Assembly: GCA_013398955.1 (NCBI GenBank)
Contig: VWPU01009723.1
Coordinates: 62,001 to 126,000 of the forward strand
Reading direction: 5' to 3'
From: Callaeas wilsoni
Lineage: Eukaryota; Chordata; Aves; Passeriformes; Callaeidae
Length of the DNA stretch: 64,000 nucleotides
Position numbers and translations under genes: made by a program. Within the stretch, counting starts at the first letter, position 1. Each line of letters starts with the position of its first letter. Of the stretch, positions 51,093 to 62,100 are shown piece by piece. The notes beneath the pieces are model-generated. The model was given only the letters and a program-made list of their open reading frames with translations, was not told where the DNA came from and did no database searches.

Positions 51093-52396
51093 GTTAAGGT
51101 CCCTCAACCCCACGTGACACTGGAGTTATGGTCTCTCCTGTGTCCTTATCTCTTAGGTAAGGACGGTGGGCAAATCCCAGAAAAAAATCCCAAAACTACA
51201 CCCTGTTGCCTTCACCTGATCTATTGTGTCGTGGTGTTCCCCACAGGACATTCCTGCATTGCCTCATGGTTCAAAGAAAGTTGATTATTAAACAGAGAAG
51301 TAGAAACATTTCCCTGATTTAAGTAATTAAATTTTAAGGTAACTGAAAGAAAATAGGTAATTTCACTATACATGAACAAAAAAAAATTGAGCTAAGAGAT
51401 GCCAAAAAAAAAAAAAAGAAAAAGAAAAAAAAAAGAAAGAAAAAAATGCAAGGTACAGTTTTATTTATCTGTCTGAGGGTAGCAGGGAAATACTGATGTC
51501 ACTGATGTTCTGACTACAAAACATGGTGCAGTGTGTGAAGGGTCAGTGAGCTGCTGGCCACCAGTGGCGCCTGGAGTCACCCGTCTGCCCCACGGCCTGC
51601 CCCTGCCAGCGCAGCTCACCAGAGGGACAGACTCACCTCTTGGCCCCTTCAGCTCCAGAACTTGGAAGCAGATACATCTTTTGGAATACAAAGCTTACAG
51701 GGCTTCAAATGTTTTCAGAGCCCAGACCAATGTTGTGCCCATTAGTCAGAGAAATATTTCTTCCTCCTCTGAAATCTTGAATTGGCTTTTGGTCTCAGAT
51801 CCTATGTCAGAGATTACAACTGGTTAGTTATGTTGGTTTTCAATAGTTCTCCCTCTAGCTGCATGTCCAATACTGAATTGCCTAGTTTATCTCTGCAGTA
51901 ACCCACATTCCACTCTGCTATGTTACATTAAACCATTAAAAAAAAAGCACAGGAATGACAACAACAACATCCAAAAGGTGGCTACATCCTTAGGAGCTCT
52001 GAGACCCGTTACCTGAGGTGTGATTAACCACCTGATTTGTGCAGTACTCAGCAAGAGCACTCAGGGAAGAATTAGCATCCTGAGGAGAACAAAATAACAT
52101 CTTAAATCTTGGCCTTGGCTAAGTAGCAACCTACTTTAATATATAATAATATAAGCTAAATCGAGGGACAGAAATAGAAAGGACTACTTTGCACTGGTTT
52201 CCACATGGATCCAGGAAAAATGAAATACATTCTCGGACTTGGAAAAAAACTGAATTAAAATCAGCTTTTGTCTTGAAAGGCATATCCTACCTGCTTATAT
52301 TAATAACTGCTGGCTTTTACCTATAATAAAACATATTTGGATTATTTTCTAGTTATTCTGCAATTGTGATAGAAAAACATGAAGAGAAATATATAT
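51093..52396. other. Non-coding DNA with an A-rich tract, no gene seen
   Basis: The sequence contains the A-rich tract at 51403-51446, a GC-richer patch at 51.5-51.7 kb open on both strands, and AT-rich sequence from 51.9 to 52.4 kb. No gene or further transposon is recognisable. Confidence 0.5.
51403..51446. repeat. A-rich (A)n/(AAAG)n tract
   Basis: A run of 14 A is followed by AAAGAAAG-type sequence to 51446, about 44 bases of almost pure purine on the plus strand. It may be a decayed retroposon tail or a simple repeat. No retroposed body is recognisable upstream. Confidence 0.85.
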
Positions 52397-52930
52397 CTAT
52401 ACAAAATATGTACCATTACACTGGACATCTGAGAACTCTAGGTCAGGCAACGTGAGCAGGTGACAGACTAGAAGTGCAGATTTCGGGGCTGACAGCTTTT
52501 CCCACTTATCCGTGGGAGGGTTATCATCTGCAATTTCAGCACTTTTCAGTGGAGACCACGTCAGGCTGGGGCTCTGACAGCGGTGAGATGCACGGCCGTG
52601 TAGGAAACAGGAAGGCAGGAATCTGGGCATGGTTTTGTGCATGCTGAGCTGGATCCATGGCTTGCAGTGACCTGCACTCACACTGTGACAGAGTGTGTGC
52701 AGGTTGGGTTCCACACTGGACAATGCAAGAGCACGTGATGTTTTCTCACTGGTAAAAGGATGACGGTATGAACAGTTCTTGGGCGAAAACCGATTGAGGA
52801 AACCACACTGAAGGGGCATTACTTGATAGAAAGACACTGCAAGATCAAGTAAGCAAGTATTAGAGGAAGGGCTGGGTTTACTGGGCAGCCCAAATCCCTG
52901 TGAGAAAGACAGAGAACTGGTAAGACACAC
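52397..52930 (-). other. Longest open frame of the window; possible exon, unknown product
   Basis: This minus-strand frame is open for 177 codons, the longest here. It opens with a GTG and not an ATG, so it is more plausible as an exon than as a complete gene. Inside it lies a strong acceptor-like sequence on the minus strand, CAGTTCTCTGTCTTTCTCACAG, placing a possible exon start at about 52897. About ten CpG fall within the frame while the flank at 51.9-52.4 kb is AT-rich. The product would be rich in Ser, Cys, Pro and His, and I recognise no domain. I found no convincing donor. By rough calculation a frame of this length is about what chance allows in 64 kb, so coding status is open; a non-coding exon is an alternative. 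Confidence 0.2.
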
Positions 52931-54308
52931 AGATTTTCAAGCAAATGCTCAATTGCAACATTGGTGTTAACCTCTGATAGGTCCCCAGATGACTCCAGCT
53001 TGCAGCTTCTTTCTCACTGCCTCCATGACTCGCACCACTGCCCAAATTAGCCTAACTGGGACCCAGGCAATTCCCCAGTTGCTCCTGGTTAAATTAGCTC
53101 CAGTCAGAAAGAGATGGCCTTAGCAGGCGGTTGCTCTTCAGCTTTGCTCTCCCTGCCCTGTCGCAGGGCAGCCAGGCTGGTTTCTGCGGATGGGCTGCCG
53201 CAGTGCTGGGGGTCCCTATCTGCCCCAAGGCCCATGCAGGCTCTGGGGGCTTTCACACCTAACCTGCCTGGGACAATGGGGGCACTACTTGGCCCTTTTT
53301 CTCTGTAGTGAGAGGCAGAGGCACAAGGCCTGTAAAGCCTTCCTGGTTATCCGCCTTTCTGGTTTGGGTGCATCCGGAGTGAATTCAGCTGCAAAGACAT
53401 AGACGGACCACGGCGTTCTTGTAGTTTAATCTGAGATTGTTACCCAGGGGTATTGGGGTAATTATCTTCCTCAATCTGTGTGTTTTGACAATGTAGAAAA
53501 CAATTTGGGGTCAAACAAGGGTCATCGACTTGTTTTATTCTTGTTCAAGAATGACAATTTATTATTGCAACAGTGTGCCAAGGTTGATGGTAATGTGTCG
53601 TCTCTCTGTCCTGCCTGGAATGAAGATTTCACCCTTGTGTGCTCTGAGTTTAGTTTATTGAAATACAGCAAGCAGCATGAAAAAGCAAATAGGAGCCTGC
53701 ACTAGCTGTGCACTAGTTTTGCAAAGAGACACAGGTGGAAACCAATGTGCAGGTGAGAGAATAGCTGAACTAGCTCAGCATGTGAAGGGGCTCGTTGCTT
53801 TGCTGCAGGGTGGTAGGTGACAGAAGGTGAGAGAACAAGGGTGCTTGAACAGGGCGAGGGATTGATTTGTGTAGAAAGTGTGTTTGCAAAGGCTAATCTT
53901 TGAAAGTAATTGGCATGATCAAATCCAGCTCTCAATTCATGTACAGTCAGGCTACTGCCTGGTATATCCTGCCCATCTCACTTAACATCCAAGAGCTAGC
54001 AGCAGTTTGTGCCAGGAATACGAGATGACTCATTTGAGCTGTTTTGTTTGAAGAAATCAGGTCCCTGATTGCACTGGTTATTCTGAAGCCTTTCTCACTG
54101 AGAAGAACAAAGTATGCCCAGAAGATGTGGAAGGTTTTTTTAGTATGCAAATAATGTCCTTCACTAAGTTTATTCTTTGTCTTATTCTTTGAGGTGAAGG
54201 GTGCCCTCCATGCTCTGACAAAAGGTGGTACAGCACATACCAGGCAAGAGGTTGTTCTTAGGCTGGCTATTCTTGTCTAATTTATCATCATGGGACAGCA
54301 GGGGTAGC
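52931..54308. other. Unique non-coding DNA, no gene seen
   Basis: Short frames, no recognisable repeat and no RNA gene. A GC-richer patch at 53.1-53.4 kb gives overlapping open frames without family resemblance. Confidence 0.5.
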
Positions 54309-54620
54309 AGGCACCTCTGGAGATCAGACAGTCCAGCCCTCTGGCAGCAGAACCAGCCAGAGCATGCTGTGCAGTGCCAGCCCTGCTTGTGTTTTGAGTA
54401 CCTCCAAGAACAGAGAGTCCACAACTTCTCTGGGCAACCTCATTCTTGTGTTTGACTATCTTCACAGCAAAAAAATAAACAAAAAGCTTTTACTTTTTGC
54501 CTCTATTGCCTGTATTTCAGTTTTTCCTGTCACTGTGCTCAGAAGAGTCCATGGAGCAGAGTTCTTTGCTGTCACTCCATCAGGTATAAGATCCCCAGAG
54601 AGAAATCTCAGGCCTGGATA
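54309..54620 (-). mobile_element. Older CR1-family LINE fragment (minus orientation)
   Basis: Read against the reverse-complemented CR1 pattern, the plus strand shows, in order, GGCACCTCTGGAGATCA, the AGTCCAGCCCTCTG block, GAGCATGCTGTGCAG, GTTTTGAGTACCTCCAAG, GAGTCCACAACTTCTCTGGGC, CACAGCAAAAAAATAAA, CCTGTATTTCAGTTTTTCC, GTCACTG, AGAAGAGTC, CCATCAGGTATA and AGATCCCCAGAGAG. This resembles a CR1 subfamily distinct from the other copies here, and it is more diverged, with small indels. The family is clear; the subfamily is my inference. The terminal tail and 5' part are missing, and it is non-coding. Confidence 0.82.
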
Positions 54621-56197
54621 TATTTTTATCTTTTCCAAAATATGTGGTTCAGCTGCCAAACTTGTGAAAACACAGATTGTTATATCCATCTTTTCCTGTC
54701 TCATCCCCCATCACTACATTTTTATTGGTCTGTTCTTGCCAGATGTTGGTCTATTTGCCATCATCCTCTTCTGGAGGACTGGATGATTTCCCTGGATGCC
54801 AGTCAGCCTCTTTTGCCCTTCACGTTGCCCTCTTTCCCATGGCATGCTGGCTCCTAGGCTGAAGGGTGGTAGTGGTTTGGTGGTCTGCCTCAATTTAGGT
54901 ACCCACAAGGTGGCCAGACCTTCGGCCCAGAATCAAGGGGTTTTTCCCTGACAAGAAAAAAAAGAGATAAACGTGATTTTCCCTAGTACATATGTTCAGT
55001 AAGGCAGCAGCTGTAGAGCTGCCAGGAGGAACTCAGGAGAAAAGTGAAATATGTGGGTTTGAGGTTTGGTTTTTTCTGTTCTCTAATAGCAGAAGGCATT
55101 ATTCATCTAGCACAGTAAATTGCTAAGCTTCTAGGTCATAAACAAAATAAATAGTTTAAATAATGAAATGATCCTTTTAGACCAGGCAGCGAGTTGGCAT
55201 TGCAGCCCTGCTTCTCCTGAGAGCTCAGCGTGTGCCCTGGAGCCGGCACTCGCTGAGCTCCATTACTCCAACAAGTGCTCAGAGCAGGAATTGGCCCTTG
55301 AAGAGTCCTGGAAAACAGGGCTGGAGCTGGCAGGCTTAGCCAAGTAGGATGTGCTCTTTCCAGGCTGAATCCTGTGAGTGGATGGAGCAGGGTGGGTTGG
55401 GAACCAGCTGGAGATACCAGGTTCCAAGTGCCTTCCTCCCTAGCTTTCAAATGAGCAGAGCGCTGTTCACAGATCCATGTCCTCCACAGTTCCTTCTCCT
55501 GCAGGAGTCAGAGAGAGGAATCGGGCAGAGGTTCAGGACTTCACAATCATGTTCCTTTACAGCTGCAGAATCTCTATTTAGACAAGGAACTTAGAAGTAG
55601 ACCCTGAAAATATACAGGTTTTATCCTTTCGTGTCTGATTGTTTTCTTTTCCCTCACAAACAAACATTCTCTGTTACATATAAACACCAATATTTTCTTC
55701 AATAAACTTCCAGCAGAGGTCTGAAATAGCCATGTCTCTCCAGAAAGTCATATTATTTGAATAATTCCTGCTTTAGACAGGCATTTAGGAAACAAAGTTG
55801 TCTGTGAGTAAAGCGCCCCTTCTTCTCACGGTGAATAAAACAGTACTTCAAAGATTAAGACTCTCAAAGATTCATTGGTTTTTTACTGCTGTATTTATGC
55901 TGCATTCATATTTCTACTGGAAATGACAATTCTGTGTTTAAGGGGTTGGCAGACTGTATTTGTATCAAGAGAAATGTTGATGTTGCAAGTTACGTAGAGC
56001 AAGTAGGAAATGAAGCTCTAAACCACAGGATAGCTGGCAGAGTTTTAGCATGTGTTGTGGGGTGGGAAAAGTGTAAAATTTCATACCTGGTTTGGGAAGC
56101 AAAATATCCTGAAAGGTTCTAGTTTCAAAGGGATCCACTTTTAGACTTGCACATCCATCAAAGCCACCCACTATTACCTGACTGAAGCCATATGCTC
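54621..56197. other. Unique non-coding DNA between CR1 copies
   Basis: No gene recognised. The sequence mixes AT-rich and moderately GC-rich patches. It may contain more eroded CR1 that I could not align by eye at its left edge. Confidence 0.5.
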
Positions 56198-56612
56198 AGA
56201 ATCACAGAATCATTTAGGTCACAAAAGACCTTTCAAATTGTTGAGCCCAACCACTGATCCAGCACTGCCAAGCCCACCACTAACCTGTGTACCCAAGTGC
56301 CAGACCTACACATCTTTTAAATCCCTCCAGGGATGGTGTCTCCATCACTGCCCTGGGCAGCCTGTTCCAATGCTCAACAACCCTTTTGGCGAAGAAATTT
56401 TTTCCTAATATCCAATCTAAACCTCCCATGGCACAACCTGAAGCCATGTCCTCTTGTCCTATTGCTTGTTCCTTGGGAGAAGAGGCCAACCATCACCTGG
56501 CTACAACCTCCTGTCAGGTGGTTGTGTAGAGAAATAAGGTCCCTCTGAGCCACCCATCTCCCTTAGCTGCTCCTCACCAGGCTTGTGCTCCAGACCCTTC
56601 AATTGCAGCTTC
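56198..56612 (-). mobile_element. CR1 LINE, 5'-truncated: ORF2 C-terminus plus full 3' UTR
   Basis: The 3' tail begins at AGAATCACAGAATCATTTAGG on the plus strand. On the minus strand, about 56280-56489 encodes [26 protein letters not shown] and PSLEGFK, a close match to the CR1 ORF2 C-terminal pattern. Upstream of it the element continues through the reverse of the CTGAGCC...CTTGTGCTCCAGACCC block to about 56612. It is the best preserved CR1 copy in the window. It is still truncated, lacking endonuclease and reverse transcriptase, so it cannot move by itself. Confidence 0.95.
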
Positions 56613-57466
56613 TTGAAGTCACCACAGGGTTTTTGTTGTAGTAAGGAGGAACCTTCCTTGATAGAGGCTTTTGGCTGTAAGGTCCTCCATCCTCTCTGGT
56701 ACATGGGATGTGTGTACCACTCCCGTTATGTTGAATGAAGCCCTTCCCTATCCCAGCAGCTGCTCCGAATTTCCCTGTTTTGGGGATTTTGTAACTATTT
56801 GATGCATCTCTCTGTAATCCTATATCATCAAGCACACTGATCTGTTTTTTGCTTATTAGTTTAATATATCCTGCAGGTGGGTGTCTTTATTTCGTTGCAA
56901 GTCAAGCTGGAAGTGCCAGGCTTCTCCTTCCCTGTTTGTGGCTGCTGTAACCAAGAAGAAATAAATTTTGCCCACTCTAACAGCCATGACCTTTTCAATC
57001 TCAAGTGCTTGTACTGAATTCCATTTGAGTTAGCAATTTTTCCTCCAGCACCTAGAAAATAAATTCTTTGCCCTACAAATAACTTTCACAAATGCAAAAA
57101 CTTGTCACTAATCAGGCAGGAGAAATGTCTGGCATTTGGTGAGACTCGTTAAGCTGGTGGCTCTCAACAGGTGCACTTCTGTTAAAAGGCACCAGGGAAG
57201 GAGATGAGATGGTATTTGCAACCAGCCTCTTCTGCTGCTGGAACATCTGGGGCAGGGAGGTGATTGATCAGTAGAGCTTAAGCAGCACTTAATTTGCTGC
57301 TATTGATCTTCCACCAGAGGCAGCAGATACCATGATACAACACCAGGCTGTTGGACCAAGATAAAAGGTGCCTACTTCCAGTTTCCTTTGCTGACAACAT
57401 GGCTGAGCTTGTTGTGGTGGAGAAACCCACTCCACACCATGTGGGAAGAAGGCAAAGGAGAATCCC
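56613..57466. other. Unique non-coding DNA between CR1 copies
   Basis: About 850 bases without recognisable coding or repeat content. The minus-strand CR1 on the left and the plus-strand CR1 RT fragment on the right point in opposite directions, so the two are not parts of one uninterrupted element. Confidence 0.5.
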
Positions 57467-57858
57467 TTGGTTTTCAGGATGAGTGGACAGCGAGATGGAA
57501 AGAGAACTGGCTGAATGGCAGATCCCAGAGGGTTGTTATCGGTGGCACAGGATCTGGCTGGGGGCCTGTCACTAGTGGTGTCCCCCAAGGTTCAGTACTG
57601 TTCCTGGTGTTGTTTAACTTGTTCATCAATGGATGAACGTTGGATGAAGTGTAGGTGCCTCCTCAGCAGCTTTGCTGGTGGGAGCAGTGGCCGATACCCC
57701 AGAGGGCTGTGCAGCCCTTCAGAGGGACCTTGACAGGCTGGAGAGATGGGCAGAGAACTGTCCAAAGTTCAACAAGGGGCAATGCAGGTTCTGCACCTGG
57801 GGAGGAATAACCCCACCCACCAGTCCAGGTTGGTGGTGAGCTGCAGAGCTTGACTCCT
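57467..57858 (+). mobile_element. CR1 LINE internal fragment: reverse-transcriptase palm region, both ends missing
   Basis: The plus strand encodes the middle of CR1 ORF2 reverse transcriptase. It has WTARWKENWLNGRSQRVV, then the motif B signature TSGVPQGSVL, then FNLFING, where the family has FNIFIND, and then a stop. After frame breaks the similarity continues through the equivalents of DTPEGCAAIQRDLDRLERWAE, KFNKG and VLHLGRNNP to about 57858. The catalytic FADD motif (motif C) is lost through a small deletion: GCTGGTGGGAGCAGTGG stands where the family has the codons for ADDTKLGGV. There is no CR1 3' tail downstream and no motif A upstream. The fragment is dead and unusual in keeping only the middle of the element. 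Confidence 0.93.
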
Positions 57859-59088
57859 ACCAGGATAACTGGAAAGTTGACTGGAGAGCGAGAGGAAGTT
57901 GAACCAGTGTTTGGCTGGTGGGAAGTTGGCCTGACAGGGAAAGATGAAGCCATCAGAGGCACCCCCTCTGTCCTAAGCTGGCTGAGACACTCCATGTTTG
58001 TTTTTATAGCCTTACACAGGGAAAAAAGACTAGTTATTGTGAGAAACATGCCATATGCTGTTGCATATGGCTGAAACATCTGCATATGTACCCAGGGATC
58101 TGATATATGCAATGAGCTTCTGTTACAAATCTAACAGTGAAGGAATTATCTTTTGGATTTTTTTTTTATTCATTTTTTTAAACTATCTCTAAGGCTCTTT
58201 GAATGGAGTCAACCTCCTGGCTTTGTCTTCATGGGATTTCATGGAACCTGCAGGGTCCACTGAACACAGGAGGTACTTACAGTTGTTTGTTTTAGAGTTA
58301 CCAATACTCCTGCCAGCCCCAGGGATGTCTGAAGGCTGAGTGAGTTGTCTCAAACTCTTCCATTGACCACTGTTACCAAGCAAGCAGCAGAGGAGAGAAA
58401 TAGATCCAGACTAAAATCATTCAAACAACCTAAACAGATGTTTTTGCACCTTCCATCATCCTTTTTGCACCGGCTGATTCCTATGACTCATGAAAGTAGT
58501 AGAATATAAAGAAATCAGAATGTACTGTGTTTCCAATTTTGACATTGTTAAGGTAAAGAATTTAATAGAGTTACAAAAATAAAATGGACAACGAAATCTG
58601 TATTCATAGCGGTTCAGAGGAAATGGAACAAAGAATACTGCTCCTCATGCTTAAAAATGTCTCTGATAACCCAGGTGACTAGTTAATCCAAGACACCCAG
58701 GAGTAGTGGCTGTAGGAGATCTGTTCATTATATATGAAAATCCTTCTGTTTTCCACAAAGTTAGTGTCTTCATCAAGAAGTTTATGAAACACTGATTTTG
58801 TGTTGTGTTCCTACAGCACCCAGCTGTAGGAACTGGAGGGAAACTCCCATCCTGGAAAAAGTTTTTAGACAAAAAGAATTAGGGAAAATACTACATATCA
58901 GGAAATAAAGTGGTATTTGTCTAGCTCCCCACTGAGCTAGAAGGATGCCATAGGGGTCTGAGGCACAAAGTGCTTCTGGACAGAGAGAGAGCTCTTCATG
59001 AGAAAGAAAAACATTCCCTCATTCAGTTGAGCTTGTGATGCAAAATTCTCAATCACATGTAAGTTCCCCTGAACTTTTAAGGCAGAAG
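57859..59088. other. Unique non-coding DNA, no gene seen
   Basis: AT-rich sequence with a short hairpin at 58051-58070 and a T run at 58158-58167. No gene or further transposon is recognisable. Confidence 0.5.
58051..58070. repeat. Perfect short inverted repeat (8-bp arms, 4-base loop)
   Basis: CCATATGC and GCATATGG are exact reverse complements around the loop TGTT. The stem is short and AT-containing. No T run follows on the plus strand and no gene is adjacent, so I assign no terminator or RNA function. Confidence 0.8.
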
Positions 59089-59195
59089 TCATAGAATCAC
59101 AGAATCATTTAGGCTGGAAAAGAGCTCTAAGATGATCAAGTTCGGCTGATAACCCAGCACTGCCACGCTCGCCATTAAACCATGTTCCTCAGTTC
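59089..59195 (-). mobile_element. CR1 LINE 3' UTR fragment (minus orientation)
   Basis: TCATAGAATCACAGAATCAT (the reverse of the octamer tail) is followed by TTTAGGCTGGAAAAGAGCT, AAGATGATCAAGTTC, AACCCAGCACTGCCA and CCATTAAACCATGTTCC, all in CR1 3' UTR order. Similarity fades at about 59195. It is a very short 5'-truncated copy with no coding sequence. Its first bases are nearly identical to those of the copy at 56198, suggesting related subfamilies. Confidence 0.93.
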
Positions 59196-62100
59196 CCTAT
59201 GCATGAGTCTGTGGATCTTTGTTTTTTCCACCTCTCAGGTGGAACCTCTGAGCACCTTTGTGTGTTTGAGCCCCTTAAACTTGCAGGTTTTGCACTTGCT
59301 GCAGGGAACAGCCTGTGGGCTCAGACGGGGCGAGGGGATGACGAGGAGATTGGAGGCATTTCCAGGCTCCTGAAACGCTCCACTTGTAGCAGTGCCCAGA
59401 GGGAAGCAGTGAATGAAATCTCCTCTTAATGGGCATAGTAGTTTCTTAATTCAGTATTAAAATGATCTGTTTCAATATTGAATCAACACTTAAGAAAAAT
59501 CAATGAAAAATAGATTGTAAAACCATCTGATTTGTGGATGGTCTTGGGTGACAACTACTGAAAAATGAAAGAAAAGAGCCCAGACTGAAGCCTTGTGCTT
59601 CAAAATAACACAAAGTAAGAAATAATATATCATCGGTTCATTCAGTATTGCTTGCAACCTGCTCTTATGTGCCAGAGATATGAGAATATAAGATTCCTAC
59701 AGAAGGTTTCTTGGATGGCAAAAATTCCTAGATACTGCTTGAATTATGTGCCAATAGCTCAGCATTTGTGGAAGGTGTTATCTAATTAAACCAGAATTTT
59801 TAAGTACCAGACAGCATGAAGACCAGTAATAAGAGAGCAAAATCCATCTGTATTACAGATGGGATATGCAACTCTAATAGTATGGCTTTAGGCAATGTTT
59901 AATTGAGTAGTTAAATTATTTTTGCCAGACTGGAAAATAAATTACTGTTCATCTCTCCAATTTATTTTAGCTTCTCCACATTCTGTTTCCTGAGGGAGTC
60001 ATGAGGGAGTGCGGGACATCCCCAAATATGCCCGGGATGATTTATTCACCCCATGGACCATAATTTCCCCTTCAAGGAGAATGTCTTATATGCATGTGGA
60101 AGTTGTATTGGCCGTATTCTGCTCTTTTCTTGCAAAGAATATCCGCTAATCACTCTGGTGCTAATCACAGCTGTATGTTACACACGTGTGTGTGTGTGTG
60201 GTTTTAAGCATATTCTTTCTAAAAAAGCAAGGAGAGGATTGCTGGCTCACCATCCTTCAGTCAAATCAGGAGTGTGTATCTCAGTGGAGCCACACAATTT
60301 GCCTAAGAAGCTTTTCCAAGCTTTGAGACAGCCTGAAAATCTTCACATTGACTCAAGAGCATTTTGTAGCACGGGATTATTTGTGTCAAATAACCTGAGG
60401 GCTGTTATTCCTCAGGTTGCCCAAACTCAACCAAATGAACAGACAGCAATACAGGATACTCTGTGTGGTATATGGGAGCAGAACTGAAAATGTTGGACAA
60501 TTTCAGTTGATTAAGTATTGGATCCATGTGATTTTATCTGGCTGGACATTTTCCATGGTCAAATGTCTGCACACAAGCATATCCATGCTAGAGTATGGTA
60601 GCTTGTGTGCTTTATGCTGGCTACAGGAGCACATCTGGTGTTCCATCTGGGGTGGAAATTTCTGCCCCAAAGTCACTCCTTGGAAAGTCTTGAGCAGATA
60701 TGGATTGGTTGGTTGGGTTGGTGCCCGACTGCTGGGCTTTGTTGAGTGACTGTGATATTTTTGATCGCGTGCTCTGAGCCTAAAACCAAATTTCTCACAT
60801 CTTGCAGAACTACAACCCAAATCGCCCATGATGTCTGAATATTTGTGAATGTGGTAACAGGCCTGTGTGCATGGCAGACAGCTGGGCTCAGTCTGCCCCT
60901 TTCCAAACAAAATCATGACTTGCTTTCCAGCTGGTCACATCTCAGCCATGGGTCTTGGCTGTGGGCTGGATGAGATAACCATGTTCCCTTTGTGTGGCCT
61001 GAAACCCTGCTGAAATTCTGAGGGACAGAGTAGGGTCAAGTAGGTTTAAAAGCACTTGGGGAGGAAAGGCTCTGCAGTAGTGCAGGAGAATCTTGTTGCT
61101 ATTGGAGTATTATTACCTCTGAGAATAACTTATGGGACTAGAGAAAATGACTTTTAAAATTACAGGTGGTCTATTTTTCCCCTTGGTAAAATTTTTTTCT
61201 AACAAAGTTAATAAAAGATTGTTTTAATGAAAATGGATGCTTACATTGTATTGCCCAGAAGCTCCACAGGTTTTAGAAGATGCCATCAGGGAAAAATGCT
61301 GACTGGAAGAGCAGAGGGTGCAAAGTTGATACCTCAAATATTTCTCTCCAGACATGTTGAGTTCAGAGTGCTTCCAGGCTATAGAGGTGCAGTATGGTCA
61401 GTGTGAGCCCTGGAAAACTCCTGTGCTTGGTGTGAGTTGTCACAATTTAATTTTTAAAAGGAATGGGCACAGATGTTTTTTAAGCTGTCTGGGACACAAA
61501 TTTAACACACACAGTTTGTGAAAGGACTTTACTAGCCCACTGCTTTTCAATAAGCCTGTCTCTCTTAGACCAGTCCAAGTTTAGGGCTTTCAAGCAGCCC
61601 TGAGGCACTGCTCTGTGGCAGGATGAATGCTTTGAGGGATGGCTGCATTGTAAGGATGACAGGCTTGTTCTACACTCAGGACTATGTAGAGCAGTAAATA
61701 TATATTTTACTGCATGTCTCTGCACATCCATAAATGATGTTCCACATTGCAGTGCTTGGAGGGACCAGAGCACTGTGTACCAACCCAGATGGGCACTGAC
61801 CCAGGCATGGGGCATGTGCAGCTCTCCAAGGGGACAATGCCAGACAGGAAAATACATGGAGCAAGTGGCTGAGGCTCCTGCAACACCACCTCCATCTGCC
61901 CCTAGTCAGGCTGCTCACAACTCTGCCTTCCCCACTGCTGCAGTAATTTTTTCCACATGCAGCATAACCAGTTGTCTTTGAGAACCTGAATCTGCCTTCT
62001 GCAAGTTGTGCCTGGTACCAAAACAAACTGCACAGTGCTGGGTTGCTGTTTGCTGCCCAGCCTCCCATTGCCTGGGGGTTTGACCCATCTCTGAGCCAAT

